Assembly: GCF_013393345.1 (NCBI RefSeq)
Contig: NZ_QJRF01000061.1
Coordinates: 451,001-515,000, forward strand
From: Pseudomonas taiwanensis
GTDB taxonomy: Bacteria; Pseudomonadota; Gammaproteobacteria; Pseudomonadales; Pseudomonadaceae
Direction of reading: 5' to 3'
DNA: 64,000 nucleotides
Program-made: the position numbers and the translations under genes
Part shown: piece by piece, positions 27,971-38,477 of the stretch
How positions within the stretch are numbered: the stretch's first letter is position 1
How the letters are laid out: every line of letters starts with the position of its first letter
Notes under the pieces: model-generated
Database searches by the model: none
Told to the model about the DNA's origin: nothing
The model's input: only the letters and a program-made list of their open reading frames with translations

Positions 27971-28788
27971 TGCCCAAGAGAAATACGTTCATGACCGCCC
28001 AGGTCGCGGCGGCTCTCCACCTGCTGGAAGCCCTGCTGAACAAGCAGGTCGCGCACGGCCGGGGCCTGGTCGTAACCGTGTTCCAGCAGCAGCCAGCCAC
28101 CCGGCAGCAGATGCCGCGGCGCGTCGGCGATGATCCGGCGAATGTCGTCCAGGCCATCCGCTCCGGCCACCAGGGCGCTGGAGGGTTCGAAGCGCACATC
28201 GCCCTCGGCCAGGTGCGGGTCCTGGGCGCGAATGTAGGGCGGGTTGCTGACGATCATCGCGAAGCGTTGTTCGCCCAGCGCGGAGAACCAGTGGCTTTCC
28301 ACGAACCGGGCATTGTTCAGTTTCAGTCGCGCGCGGTTGCGCTCGGCCAGTTCCACGGCGGCGGCAATGCGATCGACACCGGTGACCTTCCAACCCAGGC
28401 GTTCGCACGCCAAGGCCAAGGCAATGGCGCCAGTTCCAGTGCCCAGGTCGAGCACCTCGGCCGGATTCGCGGGCAGCAACGCCAGGGCGGTTTCCACCAG
28501 CAATTCGGTGTCCGGGCGCGGAATCAGGGTATCCGGGGCCACTTCCAGGTCCAGGCTCCAGAAGCCTTGGTGGCCAAGGATGTAGGCGACCGGTTCACCG
28601 GTGCGGCGACGCTCCAGGAAGCTGGCGTAGCGTTCGGCCACTTCGCTGGAAACCACGCGCTCTGGCCAGGTGTGCAGGAAGCTGCGCGGCTTGCCAAGGG
28701 CGGCGGACAGCAGCAGTTCGGCGTCCAGGCGCGGGGTGGGCGAGTCCGGCAGGCGGGCTTCGCCGAGGAGGCTGGCGATGATAGTCAC
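27958..28788 (-). CDS. prmC: Peptide chain release factor N5-glutamine methyltransferase
   Basis: A 276-residue SAM methyltransferase that modifies the Gln of the GGQ motif in RF1 and RF2. The SAM motif VLDLGTGTGAIALALA and the substrate-binding NPPY (IVSNPPYIRAQD) are present. I use the GTG at 28788, directly after the prfA stop, because it gives the family length; the longer reading to 28833 would run into prfA. It lies immediately downstream of its substrate gene prfA. Confidence 0.94.
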   Translation of the reverse strand: MTIIASLLGEARLPDSPTPRLDAELLLSAALGKPRSFLHTWPERVVSSEVAERYASFLERRRTGEPVAYILGHQGFWSLDLEVAPDTLIPRPDTELLVETALALLPANPAEVLDLGTGTGAIALALACERLGWKVTGVDRIAAAVELAERNRARLKLNNARFVESHWFSALGEQRFAMIVSNPPYIRAQDPHLAEGDVRFEPSSALVAGADGLDDIRRIIADAPRHLLPGGWLLLEHGYDQAPAVRDLLVQQGFQQVESRRDLGGHERISLGQWPC

Positions 28789-28789
28789 G

Positions 28790-29872
28790 TCAGTCTCCCA
28801 GCGCTGCCAGCTGGTCAGCCTGGTATTCGGCAAGCAGCGGCTCGATCACGGCCTCGACGCTACCGGCCATGACGTCGTCCAGCGCATAGAGCGTGAGGTT
28901 GATGCGATGGTCGGTGACCCGGCCCTGCGGATAGTTGTAGGTGCGGATACGTTCGGAGCGATCGCCGGAGCCCACCAGCAAACGGCGGGTATCGGACATT
29001 TCCTTGTGGGCTGCGGCTTCCTGCTGGTCGTTCAGCTTGGCCGCCAGCCAGGCCATGGCCTTGGCGCGGTTCTTGTGCTGGGAACGCTCTTCCTGGCACT
29101 CGACGACGATGCCCGACGGGATGTGGGTGATGCGCACCGCCGAGTCAGTCTTGTTCACGTGCTGGCCACCGGCGCCGGAAGCGCGATAGGTATCGACACG
29201 CAGATCGGCGGCATTGATCTCGATTGCGGCCTGCTCGTCCGGCTCGGGCAACACGGCCACGGTGCAGGCGGAGGTATGGATGCGACCCTGGGATTCGGTT
29301 TCCGGCACCCGCTGCACGCGATGCGCGCCGGACTCGAACTTGAGCTTGGCGTAAACGTTCTCGCCTTCGACGCGGGCAATCACTTCCTTGTATCCGCCGT
29401 GCTCCCCCTCGTTCTCGGAGAGGATCTCGACACGCCAACCCTGGCGCTCGGCATACCGGGAATACATGCGGAACAGGTCGCCGGAGAAGATCGCCGCCTC
29501 GTCACCGCCCGTGCCGGCACGAATTTCCAGGAAGACGTTGCGGCCGTCATTGGGGTCCTTCGGCAGCAGCATGCGTTGGAGACGGTCCTCCAGCTCCACC
29601 AACTGCTCTCGAGCCTGGCCCACTTCTTCTTCGGCCATCTCGCGCAGGTCAGGGTCGCTGTCCTTGAGCAGCGCCTGGGCGCCCTCGAGGTCCCCCTGAA
29701 CCTTGCGGAACTCGCGGAAGGCGAGGATCACCGGCTCGACCTCGGCGAACTCCTTGGAGTAAGCACGGAACTTGCCCTGGTCAGTGATGACTTCGGCATC
29801 GCCGAGCAGGGCGGTGAGTTCCTCGTAACGGTCCTGGAGGAGGTCGAGCTTGTTCAGCAGGGAAGCTTTCAT
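28790..29872 (-). CDS. prfA: Peptide chain release factor 1
   Basis: A 360-residue RF1 recognising UAA and UAG. The stop-codon-reading tripeptide P-x-T is seen as P-E-T in [18 protein letters not shown], and the catalytic GGQ in [17 protein letters not shown]. Its ATG overlaps the hemA stop by 4 bases. Its function bears on the amber codon in the excalibur pseudogene at 38.6-38.9 kb, which RF1 would read as stop. Confidence 0.97.
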   Translation of the reverse strand: MKASLLNKLDLLQDRYEELTALLGDAEVITDQGKFRAYSKEFAEVEPVILAFREFRKVQGDLEGAQALLKDSDPDLREMAEEEVGQAREQLVELEDRLQRMLLPKDPNDGRNVFLEIRAGTGGDEAAIFSGDLFRMYSRYAERQGWRVEILSENEGEHGGYKEVIARVEGENVYAKLKFESGAHRVQRVPETESQGRIHTSACTVAVLPEPDEQAAIEINAADLRVDTYRASGAGGQHVNKTDSAVRITHIPSGIVVECQEERSQHKNRAKAMAWLAAKLNDQQEAAAHKEMSDTRRLLVGSGDRSERIRTYNYPQGRVTDHRINLTLYALDDVMAGSVEAVIEPLLAEYQADQLAALGD

Positions 29873-31143
29873 TGCGAACGTTTATCCGAGCCCTCGTCGA
29901 GGGCGAAGAGTTCCTGGGCCACGACCAGCGCGTCGAAGCGGCCATCGGCGGAGAGTTTCTTCAGCTGCACGCTGGGGGCGTGCAGCAGCTTGTTGGTGAG
30001 GCCGCGGGCAAGTTGCGCCATCACTTCCTCGGCCGAGGTGCCGTTCTGCAGCAGACGCTGGGCCTTGGCCACTTCCTCATCACGCAGACGCTCGGCCTGC
30101 TGGCGATAGGCACGCAGCACGTCGACTGCGGCCAGCTCGCGAAGGCGCTGCATGAACTCGTCGACGCCGGCGCCTACCAGTTCTTCAGCGGCTTGCGCCG
30201 CGCCCTGGCGGCTCTTGAGGTTCTCCGCGACCACCTCGTGCAGGTCGTCCACGGTGTAGAGGTAGACGTCGTCCAGTTCGCCGACTTCGGGCTCGATGTC
30301 GCGCGGGACGGCGATGTCCACCATGAAAATCGGCTTGTGCCGGCGCTGCTTCAGTGCGCGCTCCACCGCGCCCTTGCCAAGGATCGGCAGCTGGCTGGCG
30401 GTGGAACTGATGACGATGTCGCTGTTGACCAGCTCCTGGGGCATGTCAGCCAGCAACACCGCATGGGCACCGAACTCCTCGGCGAGGATGCTGGCGCGCT
30501 CAAGGGTCCGGTTGGCGACGACGATGCGCTTCACGCCCTGCTCATGCAGGTGGCGGGCGACCAGGGTGATGGTTTCGCCCGCGCCGATCAGCAGCGCCTG
30601 GCTGCGGTGCAGGTCGGAGAAAATCTGCTTGGCCAGGCTGACCGCCGCGAAGGCCACGGAAACCGGGTTTTCGCCGATGGCGGTGTCAGTGCGCACCGTC
30701 TTGGCAGTACTGAAGGTGGCCTGGAACAGGCGACCGAGCAGCGGGCCGACGGTACCGGCCTCACGCGCTACGGCGTAGGCGGACTTCATCTGGCCGAGAA
30801 TCTGGGGTTCGCCAAGGACCATGGAGTCCAGCCCGGAGGCGACGCGCATCATATGGCGAACGGCGTCATCGTCCTGGTGCACGTAGGCACAGGCGCGCAA
30901 CTCTTCCAGGCTGAGGTTGTGATAGCCGGCCAGCCACGCGAGGACTTCATCGGTGCTCGGGTGATCCTGCTCCAGGTAGAGCTCACTGCGGTTGCAGGTG
31001 GAGAGGATGGCCGCTTCACGGCTGGGCGTGATGCGACACAGCTGCTGCAGGGCCTCCACCAGCTGCTCGGGGGTGAAGGCCACGCGTTCGCGGACGTCCA
31101 CCGAGGCGGTCTTGTGGTTGATACCAAGAGCAATGAAGGCCAT
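29869..31143 (-). CDS. hemA: Glutamyl-tRNA reductase
   Basis: A 424-residue enzyme of the C5 pathway that reduces Glu-tRNA to glutamate-1-semialdehyde, the first committed step to tetrapyrroles. N-terminus [20 protein letters not shown] and the catalytic cysteine in [13 protein letters not shown]; the NADPH domain has [17 protein letters not shown]. It heads the five-gene operon and is divergent from the TPR lipoprotein gene. Confidence 0.97.
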   Translation of the reverse strand: MAFIALGINHKTASVDVRERVAFTPEQLVEALQQLCRITPSREAAILSTCNRSELYLEQDHPSTDEVLAWLAGYHNLSLEELRACAYVHQDDDAVRHMMRVASGLDSMVLGEPQILGQMKSAYAVAREAGTVGPLLGRLFQATFSTAKTVRTDTAIGENPVSVAFAAVSLAKQIFSDLHRSQALLIGAGETITLVARHLHEQGVKRIVVANRTLERASILAEEFGAHAVLLADMPQELVNSDIVISSTASQLPILGKGAVERALKQRRHKPIFMVDIAVPRDIEPEVGELDDVYLYTVDDLHEVVAENLKSRQGAAQAAEELVGAGVDEFMQRLRELAAVDVLRAYRQQAERLRDEEVAKAQRLLQNGTSAEEVMAQLARGLTNKLLHAPSVQLKKLSADGRFDALVVAQELFALDEGSDKRSQ

Positions 31144-31329
31144 GCAGGGTCGCTAACTGAAACGGGAGGGCGCGCAATTGTCCTACTTCACCCGAACGAC
31201 GACAACCATTGCCGATAATTGTCTGCCCGCACAGGTTTTGCCCCGCCGCAGGTCGGCCCCCGCCCCATGTGCTAGCCTGACGGCTTGTGTCATGATGGGC
31301 CACTCGCTGGTTAGCCCCCTCCTTCCTAT

Positions 31330-33060
31330 ATGAATAGATCCCTCGCGTTGCTGACCGCCTTGCTGTTCCTCGGCGGCTGTCAGAGCTTGACCCACAAGTC
31401 CCCGGACGGCACTCCCCCGGTCGAGGAAGGCAACCAGGCCTCCGCGCCCGCCAAGCCCGAGGTCTATGGCTCGTTCAACCGCGAAACCCTCTACGCACTG
31501 CTCGCCGCCGAACTGGCCGGGCAGCGCAATCGCTTCGATATCGCCCTCGGCAACTATGTGCAACAGGCCAATGCCACGCAGGACCCGGCCGTGGCCGAGC
31601 GCGCCTTCCGCATCGCCGAATACCTGGGTGCCGACCAGGCTGCGCTGGATACCGCGCTGATCTGGGCCAAAAGCGCCCCTGACAACCTCGACGCCCAGCG
31701 CGCCGCTGCCGTGCAGCTGGCCCGCGCCGGACGCTACGACGAAGCCATGGCCTATATGGAGAAAGTGCTCCAGGGCCAGGGCGACACCCACTTCGACTTC
31801 CTCGCACTCTCCGCCGCGGAAACCGACGCCGATACCCGCGCCGGCCTGCTGCAGAGCTTCGACCGCCTGCTGGCCAAGCACCCCGACAACAGCCAGCTGG
31901 TGTTCGGCAAGGCCGTGCTGCTGCAACAGGACGGTCGCACCGAAGAAGCCCTTACCCTGCTCGAAGGCGTCCCCGCCAACGACAAGGAAATCGCCCCGAT
32001 CCTGCTCCGCGCTCGCCTGCTGCAAAGCCTCAAGCGTGGCGATGAAGCCCTGCCGCTGCTGCAGAAAGCCATCAAGCAGCACCCGGACGACAAGCGCCTG
32101 CGCCTGACCTACGCCCGCATGCTGGTGGAGCAGGACCGCCTGGACGAAGCCAAGTCCGAGTTTGCCGGCCTGGTACAGCAGTTCCCCGACGACGACGACC
32201 TCCGCTACTCCCTGGCACTGGTCTGCCTGGAAGGCGAAGCCTGGGACGAAGCCCAGGTCTACCTGGAGGAGCTGGTGGAGCGCGGTAGCCACGTCGATTC
32301 CGCCCACTTCAACCTGGGCCAGGTCTACGAAAAGCGCGGCGACAAGGAAAGCGCTCTGATCGAGTACGCGTTGGTCGGCCCCGGCAACGACTACCTGCCC
32401 GCGCAGGTGCGTCAGGTGGAAATCCTCCTCGAAAGCGGCCGCGCCGATGAAGCCGAGGCACGCCTGGCCAAGGCCCGTGATGCCCAGCCTGATTACGCCA
32501 TCCAGCTTTACCTGATCGAAGCCGAGAGCCTGACCGAGCGCCAACAGCCGGAGCGCGCCTGGAAGGTCATCCATCAGGGGCTGCAGCAGTTCCCGGACGA
32601 CCTCAACCTTCTCTACACCCGCGCGATGCTGGCCGAGAAGCGCAACGACCTGGCCCAACTGGAAAAGGACCTGCGCTTCATCATCGAACGTGAGCCGGAA
32701 AACGCCATGGCGCTGAACGCCCTTGGCTACACCCTCGCCGACCGCACGACGCGCTACGACGAAGCCAGGAAGCTGGTGGAGCAGGCCCACAAGCTGAACC
32801 CGGACGACCCGGCGATCCTCGACAGCCTCGGCTGGGTGAATTACCGCATGGGCAACCTGTCGGAGGCCGAACGACTGCTGCGCCAGGCACTGCAGGAGTT
32901 CCCCGACCACGAAGTGGCTGCCCACCTCGGCGAAGTGCTCTGGGCCCAGGGCAAACAGGTCGAAGCCCGCAAGGTCTGGGCGGAAGCCCTGCAGAAGCAG
33001 CCCGACAGCGCCATCCTCCGTGACACCCTGCAACGCCTGACTGGCTCCGGAAACCTCTGA
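31330..33060 (+). CDS. Tetratricopeptide-repeat lipoprotein
   Basis: A 576-residue protein with a lipoprotein signal (MNRSLALLTALLFLGGC, Cys17) and at least ten TPR-like helical pairs across the mature part (for example LDEAKSEFAGLVQQFPDDDDL and NPDDPAILDSLGWVNYRMGN). By position it is the PA4667-type protein of PAO1. TPR lipoproteins usually act as scaffolds for envelope complexes. It is 3 bases upstream of lolB, so a shared operon and an outer-membrane biogenesis role are reasonable inferences, not proven. Confidence 0.9.
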   Translation: MNRSLALLTALLFLGGCQSLTHKSPDGTPPVEEGNQASAPAKPEVYGSFNRETLYALLAAELAGQRNRFDIALGNYVQQANATQDPAVAERAFRIAEYLGADQAALDTALIWAKSAPDNLDAQRAAAVQLARAGRYDEAMAYMEKVLQGQGDTHFDFLALSAAETDADTRAGLLQSFDRLLAKHPDNSQLVFGKAVLLQQDGRTEEALTLLEGVPANDKEIAPILLRARLLQSLKRGDEALPLLQKAIKQHPDDKRLRLTYARMLVEQDRLDEAKSEFAGLVQQFPDDDDLRYSLALVCLEGEAWDEAQVYLEELVERGSHVDSAHFNLGQVYEKRGDKESALIEYALVGPGNDYLPAQVRQVEILLESGRADEAEARLAKARDAQPDYAIQLYLIEAESLTERQQPERAWKVIHQGLQQFPDDLNLLYTRAMLAEKRNDLAQLEKDLRFIIEREPENAMALNALGYTLADRTTRYDEARKLVEQAHKLNPDDPAILDSLGWVNYRMGNLSEAERLLRQALQEFPDHEVAAHLGEVLWAQGKQVEARKVWAEALQKQPDSAILRDTLQRLTGSGNL

Positions 33061-33063
33061 TCC

Positions 33064-33681
33064 ATGCGTTTACGTAATCTCCTGGCCGTCGGTGCGCTAG
33101 TCCTGCTCACCGGCTGCTCCGCCCTCGCCCCGCGCGAAACCCTCGAAGGCCAGGGTAACCAGGCCACCTGGAAAGCTCACAAGGAACAGGTCAGCACCCT
33201 CGATGGCTGGCAGATCAGCGGCAAGGTCGGCATCCGTGCACCCAAGGATTCCGGCAGCGGCACCCTGTTCTGGCTGCAGCGCCAGGATTATTACGACATT
33301 CGCCTGTCCGGCCCACTGGGTCGCGGCGCGGCCCGCCTGACTGGCCGTCCGGGCAATATCGAGCTGGAAGTGGCCAACCAGGGCCGCTACCAGGCTGATT
33401 CCCCCGAGGCGCTGCTCGAAGAACAACTCGGCTGGCGTCTGCCCGTTTCCCACCTGCTCTGGTGGGTACGCGGCCTGCCCGCACCGGACAGCCGCAGCCG
33501 CCTGACGCTGGACGGTGATAGCCGCCTTGCCCGCCTCGAGCAGGATGGCTGGCAGGTGCAGTACCTGAGCTACGTCGAACAGAACGGCTACACACTGCCC
33601 GAGCGCATCAAACTCAGCGGCGAGAACCTCGACGTCACCCTCGTGATCAAGGACTGGCAGCCACGCCAGCTCGGCCAGTGA
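33064..33681 (+). CDS. lolB: Outer-membrane lipoprotein receptor LolB
   Basis: A 205-residue outer-membrane lipoprotein that accepts lipoproteins from LolA and inserts them in the outer membrane. Lipobox [11 protein letters not shown] (Cys18), then [22 protein letters not shown] and the hydrophobic lipid-binding barrel; '[16 protein letters not shown]' is the characteristic exposed loop region. Second gene of the TPR-lolB-ispE operon; 1 base before ispE. Confidence 0.95.
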   Translation: MRLRNLLAVGALVLLTGCSALAPRETLEGQGNQATWKAHKEQVSTLDGWQISGKVGIRAPKDSGSGTLFWLQRQDYYDIRLSGPLGRGAARLTGRPGNIELEVANQGRYQADSPEALLEEQLGWRLPVSHLLWWVRGLPAPDSRSRLTLDGDSRLARLEQDGWQVQYLSYVEQNGYTLPERIKLSGENLDVTLVIKDWQPRQLGQ

Positions 33682-33682
33682 C

Positions 33683-34534
33683 ATGCAGGATGCGCAACTC
33701 ATCCTGCCGGCACCGGCCAAGCTCAACCTGATGCTGCACATCCTCGGCCGCCGGGCCGACGGATATCACGAGCTGCAGACCCTCTTCCAGTTTCTCGATC
33801 ACGGCGACGAGCTGGGCTTCGCCTTGCGCGACGATGGTGAAATCCACCTGCGAACCGACGTGCCTGGCGTTCCCCATGACAGCAACCTGATCGTCCGCGC
33901 AGCGCGCAAGCTCCAGGCCGAGTCGGGCTGCCGACTCGGCGCGGACATCTGGCTGGAGAAACGCCTGCCCATGGGGGGCGGGATCGGTGGCGGCAGCTCC
34001 GACGCCGCGACCACCCTGCTCGCCCTCGATCGCCTGTGGAACCTGGGCTGGAGCGAGGATCGACTCGCCTCCCTGGGACTTACCCTGGGCGCCGATGTGC
34101 CGGTTTTCGTGCGCGGTCGCGCGGCCTTTGCTGAAGGCGTCGGCGAGCAGCTGACGCCGGTTGAACTGCCAGAGCCGTGGTTCCTCGTCGCTGTGCCGCA
34201 AGTCTTTGTCAGCACAGCAGAAGTTTTCTCCGATCCTGAGTTGACACGGAATTCGCCGCCCATTAAAGTTCGCAGCCTTCTTGAGGGGGGCGGTCGTAAC
34301 GATTGCCAGCCGGTGGTCGAGAAGCGTTACCCAGATGTACGTAACGCTCTGATCTTGTTGAATAAATTCACTTCAGCTAGATTGACCGGCACTGGATCTT
34401 GTGTGTTTGGGAGCTTCCCAAACAAAGGCGATGCTGATAAAGTTCGCCGCCAACTTCCGGCCACTCTGCCGAGCTTTGTCGCCCAAGGCCGCAACATCTC
34501 CATGTTGCACCGCAAGCTTCAAGGTCTGGCTTGA
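33683..34534 (+). CDS. ispE: 4-diphosphocytidyl-2-C-methyl-D-erythritol kinase
   Basis: A 283-residue GHMP kinase of the MEP isoprenoid pathway. '[27 protein letters not shown]' is motif 1, '[19 protein letters not shown]' the ATP loop, and '[13 protein letters not shown]' motif 3. The last third of the gene (from about 34230) uses noticeably more A/T-ending codons than its neighbours. Within it a promoter-like TTGACA-N17-TAAAGT (34241-34269) points toward the tRNA-Gln genes. Confidence 0.96.
   Translation: MQDAQLILPAPAKLNLMLHILGRRADGYHELQTLFQFLDHGDELGFALRDDGEIHLRTDVPGVPHDSNLIVRAARKLQAESGCRLGADIWLEKRLPMGGGIGGGSSDAATTLLALDRLWNLGWSEDRLASLGLTLGADVPVFVRGRAAFAEGVGEQLTPVELPEPWFLVAVPQVFVSTAEVFSDPELTRNSPPIKVRSLLEGGGRNDCQPVVEKRYPDVRNALILLNKFTSARLTGTGSCVFGSFPNKGDADKVRRQLPATLPSFVAQGRNISMLHRKLQGLA
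34241..34269 (+). promoter_or_regulatory. Possible promoter inside ispE for tRNA-Gln genes
   Basis: -35 TTGACA (34241-34246), 17-base spacer, -10 TAAAGT (34264-34269). It lies about 300 bases upstream of the first tRNA-Gln and inside coding sequence, so it may be chance. Confidence 0.3.
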
Positions 34535-34566
34535 GAAGGAATGCAAGGCATTCGGTTGTACGATAC

Positions 34567-34641
34567 AGGGGCGTCGCCAAGCGGTAAGGCAGCAGGTTTT
34601 GATCCTGCCATGCGTTGGTTCGAATCCAGCCGCCCCTGCCA
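34567..34641 (+). tRNA. tRNA-Gln (UUG), copy 1
   Basis: 75 bases including encoded CCA. Acceptor stem AGGGGCG/CGCCCCT, anticodon loop TTTTGAT with anticodon TTG between CAGG/CCTG, T-loop GGTTCGAATCC. Confidence 0.97.
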
Positions 34642-34701
34642 TTAACCCACTGGGTCATGCGTACAGCGAAACGAATATCCTGCATAGCGAGTTACACACA
34701 T

Positions 34702-34776
34702 AGGGGCGTCGCCAAGCGGTAAGGCAGCAGGTTTTGATCCTGCCATGCGTTGGTTCGAATCCAGCCGCCCCTGCCA
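34702..34776 (+). tRNA. tRNA-Gln (UUG), copy 2
   Basis: Identical over its full length to the copy at 34567-34641, 60 bases downstream. Both are probably in one transcript leading into prs. Confidence 0.97.
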
Positions 34777-34862
34777 TACACTTGAAAAGCTGTTCAAAAG
34801 CCCACGGCCTTTGAACGGCTTTTTGATTCATCAGGTCTACCCTCAGCCGGCAGGTACTGCGC

Positions 34863-35804
34863 GTGTCCAAGATGATGGTCTTCACGGGGAATGCCAACCC
34901 CGATCTGGCGCGTCGCGTCGTACGTCAACTGCATATTCCCCTCGGTGATGCCTCCGTAGGCAAATTCTCCGACGGCGAAATCAGTGCTGAAATCAATGAA
35001 AACGTCCGCGGCAAGGACGTCTTCCTGATCCAGCCGACTTGCGCACCGACCAACGATAACCTGATGGAACTGGTGGTGATGGCTGACGCCTTCCGCCGTT
35101 CCTCGGCTTCCCGCATCACTGCGGTCATCCCCTACTTCGGCTATGCCCGCCAGGATCGCCGCCCGCGTTCCGCCCGCGTGGCCATCAGCGCCAAGGTAGT
35201 GGCTGACATGCTGACCGTCGTCGGCATCGACCGTGTACTCACCGTCGATCTGCACGCCGACCAGATTCAGGGCTTCTTCGACATTCCGGTGGACAACATC
35301 TACGGTTCCCCGGTCCTGGTCGATGACATCGAAGACCAGCGCTTCGAGAACCTGATGATCGTTTCCCCGGACATCGGCGGCGTGGTTCGTGCCCGTGCCG
35401 TGGCCAAGTCCCTCGGCGTTGACCTTGCGATCATCGACAAGCGTCGTCCGAAGGCCAACCAGTCCGAAGTCATGCACATCATCGGCGATGTCGAAGGCCG
35501 CACCTGCGTGCTGGTCGACGACATGGTCGACACCGCTGGCACCCTGGGCCACGCTGCCAAGGCCCTGAAGGACCACGGCGCTGCCAAGGTCTACGCCTAC
35601 TGCACCCACCCGGTGTTGTCTGGCCGTGCCATCGAGAACATTGAAAACTCCGTGCTGGACGAGCTGGTGGTGACCAACACCATCCCCCTGTCCGCCGCGG
35701 CACAAGCCTGCTCGCGTATCCGTCAGCTGGATATCGCGCCGGTTGTGGCTGAAGCGGTTCGCCGCATCAGCAATGAGGAATCGATCAGCGCGATGTTCCG
35801 CTAA
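34863..35804 (+). CDS. prs: Ribose-phosphate pyrophosphokinase
   Basis: A 313-residue enzyme making PRPP from ribose-5-phosphate and ATP. GTG start at 34863 as usual in Pseudomonas ([20 protein letters not shown]). Motifs: [20 protein letters not shown], '[11 protein letters not shown]' (ATP/flexible loop) and the PRPP loop '[18 protein letters not shown]'. PRPP made here feeds Hpt and Upp encoded 20 kb away. Terminator follows. Confidence 0.97.
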   Translation: MSKMMVFTGNANPDLARRVVRQLHIPLGDASVGKFSDGEISAEINENVRGKDVFLIQPTCAPTNDNLMELVVMADAFRRSSASRITAVIPYFGYARQDRRPRSARVAISAKVVADMLTVVGIDRVLTVDLHADQIQGFFDIPVDNIYGSPVLVDDIEDQRFENLMIVSPDIGGVVRARAVAKSLGVDLAIIDKRRPKANQSEVMHIIGDVEGRTCVLVDDMVDTAGTLGHAAKALKDHGAAKVYAYCTHPVLSGRAIENIENSVLDELVVTNTIPLSAAAQACSRIRQLDIAPVVAEAVRRISNEESISAMFR

Positions 35805-35827
35805 GCGGCCATCCCTGACGAAACGCG

Positions 35828-35850
35828 CCCCGCTCAGGCGGGGCTTTTTG
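35828..35850 (+). terminator. Terminator of prs
   Basis: GCCCCGC, loop TCAG, GCGGGGC, TTTTT. Confidence 0.93.
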
Positions 35851-35912
35851 CCCAACCGCCCGGATGCTGGTCGCAAGCATTACGGGCGTTTTGGTTATTT
35901 TGGAGAACTGTA

Positions 35913-36515
35913 ATGACTGATTTCGCCCTGAATGCCGAAGCGCGTTCCGACCTGGGGAAAGGTGCGAGCCGCCGCCTGCGTCGTAATGCCAACCTGGTTC
36001 CCGCTGTAATCTACGGCGGCGAGAAAGCCCCGGTATCCGTAAGCCTGCTGGCCAAAGACCTGGCCAAGCTGCTGGAAAACGAAGCTGCTTTCAGCCACGT
36101 GATCGCCCTGAACGTTGCCGGTGCTACCGAATCCGTTCTGATCAAGGCCCTGCAGCGCCACCCGGCCAAAGGCTTCGTACTGCACGCTGACTTCCAGCGC
36201 GTAGTTGCCGGCCAGAAACTGACCGCCCACGTGCCCCTGCACTTCGTCAACGAAGCTACCTCCGTTGGCGTGAAGCAAGGCGGCGGCGAAGTTTCCCACA
36301 CCATCGCTGAAGTCGAAGTCTCCTGCCTGCCGAAAGACCTGCCGGAGTTCATCGAAGTTGACCTGGCCAAGGTCGAAGTAGGTCAGACCGTTCACCTGTC
36401 CGACCTGACCCTGCCGAAAGGTGTCGAGCTGGTGGCCCTGGCCCACGGCAACGACCTGGCAGTTGCCAACATCCATGCTTCCCGCGTGGTGAAGGAAGAA
36501 GGCGAAGCCGAGTAA
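35913..36515 (+). CDS. rplY: 50S ribosomal protein L25 / general stress protein Ctc
   Basis: A 200-residue long-form L25. The N-terminal 5S-rRNA-binding domain ([21 protein letters not shown], then VPAVIYGG) is followed by the TL5-type C-terminal domain ([13 protein letters not shown]...[16 protein letters not shown]). ATG preceded by TTGGAGA. Likely cotranscribed with pth 38 bases downstream. Codon use is strongly biased, as expected for a highly expressed gene. Confidence 0.96.
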   Translation: MTDFALNAEARSDLGKGASRRLRRNANLVPAVIYGGEKAPVSVSLLAKDLAKLLENEAAFSHVIALNVAGATESVLIKALQRHPAKGFVLHADFQRVVAGQKLTAHVPLHFVNEATSVGVKQGGGEVSHTIAEVEVSCLPKDLPEFIEVDLAKVEVGQTVHLSDLTLPKGVELVALAHGNDLAVANIHASRVVKEEGEAE

Positions 36516-36539
36516 TTTCTTACTCTGCGTCAGCCTGAT

Positions 36540-36635
36540 AAAGGGCCCCTGTAGTGACTGCCATTCAACTGATCGTCGGCCTGGGTAATCCAGGCCCCGA
36601 ATACGACCAGACCCGGCATAACGCAGGGGCCCTTT
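36540..36635 (+). promoter_or_regulatory. 12-base inverted repeat enclosing the pth start
   Basis: AAAGGGCCCCTG (36540-36551) and CAGGGGCCCTTT (36624-36635) are perfect complements flanking the GTG start at 36554. The first arm contains the apparent ribosome-binding site (AAAGGG), so a long-range RNA hairpin could hide it; the second arm ends in TTTT. Confidence 0.45.
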
Positions 36636-37138
36636 TCGTTGAGCGCCTGGCCGATCGCGAACGCGTCAACCTGAGCCTCGACAAGAAGTATTTCGGCCTG
36701 GTCGGGAAATTCTCCCATCAAGGTCGCGACGTTCGTCTGCTGATCCCCACCACCTATATGAACCGCAGCGGCCAGTCCGTAGCGGCATTGGCCGGGTTCT
36801 TCCGCATTCCTCCCGAAGCCATCCTGGTGGCCCACGACGAACTCGACATGCCCCCTGGAGTCGCCAAGCTCAAGACCGGCGGCGGCCACGGCGGCCACAA
36901 CGGGTTGCGCGACATCATCGCCCAGCTCGGCAACCAGAATTCGTTCCATCGCCTGCGGCTTGGCATCGGCCATCCGGGGCACAGCAGCCTGGTATCCGGT
37001 TTCGTACTCAGCCGCGCCCCGCGCAGCGAACAGGAACTGCTCGACACCAGCATCGATTTCGCCCTCGACGTGATGCCAGAACTGCTCGCCGGTGACCTCA
37101 CCCGCGCCATGCAGAAGCTGCACAGTCGCAAGGCCTGA
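36554..37138 (+). CDS. pth: Peptidyl-tRNA hydrolase
   Basis: A 194-residue enzyme that recycles tRNA from prematurely released peptidyl-tRNA. GTG start. '[20 protein letters not shown]' holds the catalytic His (H22, E. coli H20) and Asn12; '[29 protein letters not shown]' holds the catalytic Asp and the conserved GGHGGHNGL. Standard Pseudomonas order rplY-pth-ychF. Confidence 0.96.
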   Translation: MTAIQLIVGLGNPGPEYDQTRHNAGALFVERLADRERVNLSLDKKYFGLVGKFSHQGRDVRLLIPTTYMNRSGQSVAALAGFFRIPPEAILVAHDELDMPPGVAKLKTGGGHGGHNGLRDIIAQLGNQNSFHRLRLGIGHPGHSSLVSGFVLSRAPRSEQELLDTSIDFALDVMPELLAGDLTRAMQKLHSRKA

Positions 37139-37164
37139 ACCCACTCCGCGCAGAGGCACATTCC

Positions 37165-38265
37165 ATGGGATTCAATTGCGGCATCGTCGGCCTGCCCAAC
37201 GTCGGCAAGTCCACCCTGTTCAACGCCCTGACCAAGTCCGGCATCGCAGCGGAGAACTTCCCCTTCTGCACCATCGAGCCGAACAGCGGCATCGTGCCGA
37301 TGCCCGACATGCGCCTCAACGCCCTGGCCGAGATCGTCAAGCCTGAGCGCGTGATCCCCACCACCATGGAATTCGTCGACATCGCCGGCCTGGTTGCGGG
37401 CGCGTCGAAAGGTGAAGGCCTGGGCAACAAATTCCTCGCCAACATCCGCGAAACCGACGCCATCGCCCACGTGGTTCGCTGCTTCGAAGACGAGAACGTC
37501 ATCCACGTCTCCAACAGCGTCGATCCCAAGCGCGACATCGAGATCATCGACCTCGAACTGATCTTCGCCGACCTCGACAGCTGCGAGAAGCAACTGCAAA
37601 AGGTCGCCCGTAACGCCAAGGGTGGCGACAAGGACGCCCTGGCACAGAAAGCCCTGCTGGAAAAGCTCATCCCCCACTTCAGCGAAGGCAAGCCGGCACG
37701 CTCCCTGCTGAAGAACCTGGGCGACGACGAAAAGCGCCTGGTTCGCGGCTTCCACCTGCTCACCAGCAAACCGGTGATGTACATCGCCAACGTTGCCGAA
37801 GACGGCTTCGATAACAACCCGCACCTGGATGTGGTCCGGGCCATCGCCGAAGAAGAAGGCGCGATCGTGGTGCCGGTGTGCAACAAGATCGAAGCCGAAA
37901 TCGCCGAACTCGATGACGGCGAAGAGAAGGACATGTTCCTCGAAGCCCTCGGCCTCGAAGAGCCCGGCCTGAACCGCGTGATCCGCGCCGGCTACGACCT
38001 GCTCAACCTGCAGACCTACTTCACCGCTGGCGTGAAGGAAGTTCGCGCCTGGACCGTCCGCGTCGGCGCCACCGCCCCGCAGGCTGCCGCGGTTATCCAC
38101 ACCGACTTCGAAAAAGGCTTCATCCGTGCCGAAGTGGTCGCCTACGACGACTTCATCCAGTACAAGGGTGAAAACGGCGCCAAGGAAGCCGGCAAATGGC
38201 GCCTGGAAGGCAAGGAATACATCGTCAAGGACGGCGACGTGATGCACTTCCGCTTCAACGTCTGA
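37165..38265 (+). CDS. ychF: Redox-regulated ATPase YchF
   Basis: A 366-residue Obg-related P-loop protein. G1 motif [14 protein letters not shown] (residues 8-21), G3 [19 protein letters not shown], and G4 changed to N-K-x-E (CNKIEAE), the change that gives ATP preference. C-terminal TGS domain '[20 protein letters not shown]...[18 protein letters not shown]'. Binds ribosomes and takes part in stress responses. Terminator follows 9 bases after the stop. Confidence 0.96.
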   Translation: MGFNCGIVGLPNVGKSTLFNALTKSGIAAENFPFCTIEPNSGIVPMPDMRLNALAEIVKPERVIPTTMEFVDIAGLVAGASKGEGLGNKFLANIRETDAIAHVVRCFEDENVIHVSNSVDPKRDIEIIDLELIFADLDSCEKQLQKVARNAKGGDKDALAQKALLEKLIPHFSEGKPARSLLKNLGDDEKRLVRGFHLLTSKPVMYIANVAEDGFDNNPHLDVVRAIAEEEGAIVVPVCNKIEAEIAELDDGEEKDMFLEALGLEEPGLNRVIRAGYDLLNLQTYFTAGVKEVRAWTVRVGATAPQAAAVIHTDFEKGFIRAEVVAYDDFIQYKGENGAKEAGKWRLEGKEYIVKDGDVMHFRFNV

Positions 38266-38274
38266 TCCACAAAG

Positions 38275-38298
38275 AGCCCCGGACCTCCGGGGCTTTTT
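38275..38298 (+). terminator. Terminator of rplY-pth-ychF
   Basis: AGCCCCGG, loop ACCT, CCGGGGCT, then T5. Confidence 0.93.
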
Positions 38299-38303
38299 GC
38301 TTT

Positions 38304-38337
38304 CGTAGGATGGTGTAGAGTGAAGCGAAACCCATCA
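38304..38337. repeat. Partial GTAGGATGG...CCCATC dispersed repeat
   Basis: The sequence gtaggatggtgtagagtgaa, then gcgaaacccatc, shares arms with the right part of the composite element at 11291-11322. Confidence 0.45.
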
Positions 38338-38437
38338 CTCGCCCCTCCCCTATCCCACCGAGCGTCACCGCGCCCTCCTGAAAACCCTCTTACCGCCTAA
38401 ACGCTTGAAAGATCACAAAATTATCTAAGCGAAGGGG

Positions 38438-38466
38438 TTGACAGTCCCCCAAGAGATACGGAAAAT
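38438..38466 (+). promoter_or_regulatory. Promoter of tRNA-Met
   Basis: Consensus -35 TTGACA (38438-38443), 17-base spacer, -10-like GAAAAT (38461-38466), then GC-rich GCGCGCC as in stringently controlled tRNA promoters; the tRNA begins 12 bases later. Confidence 0.65.
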
Positions 38467-38477
38467 GCGCGCCACTC

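Noticed and set aside
31183..33033. 616-codon minus-strand ORF opposite the TPR lipoprotein
   Set aside because: Mirror of a real gene with signal and TPRs; no ribosome-binding site or family pattern.
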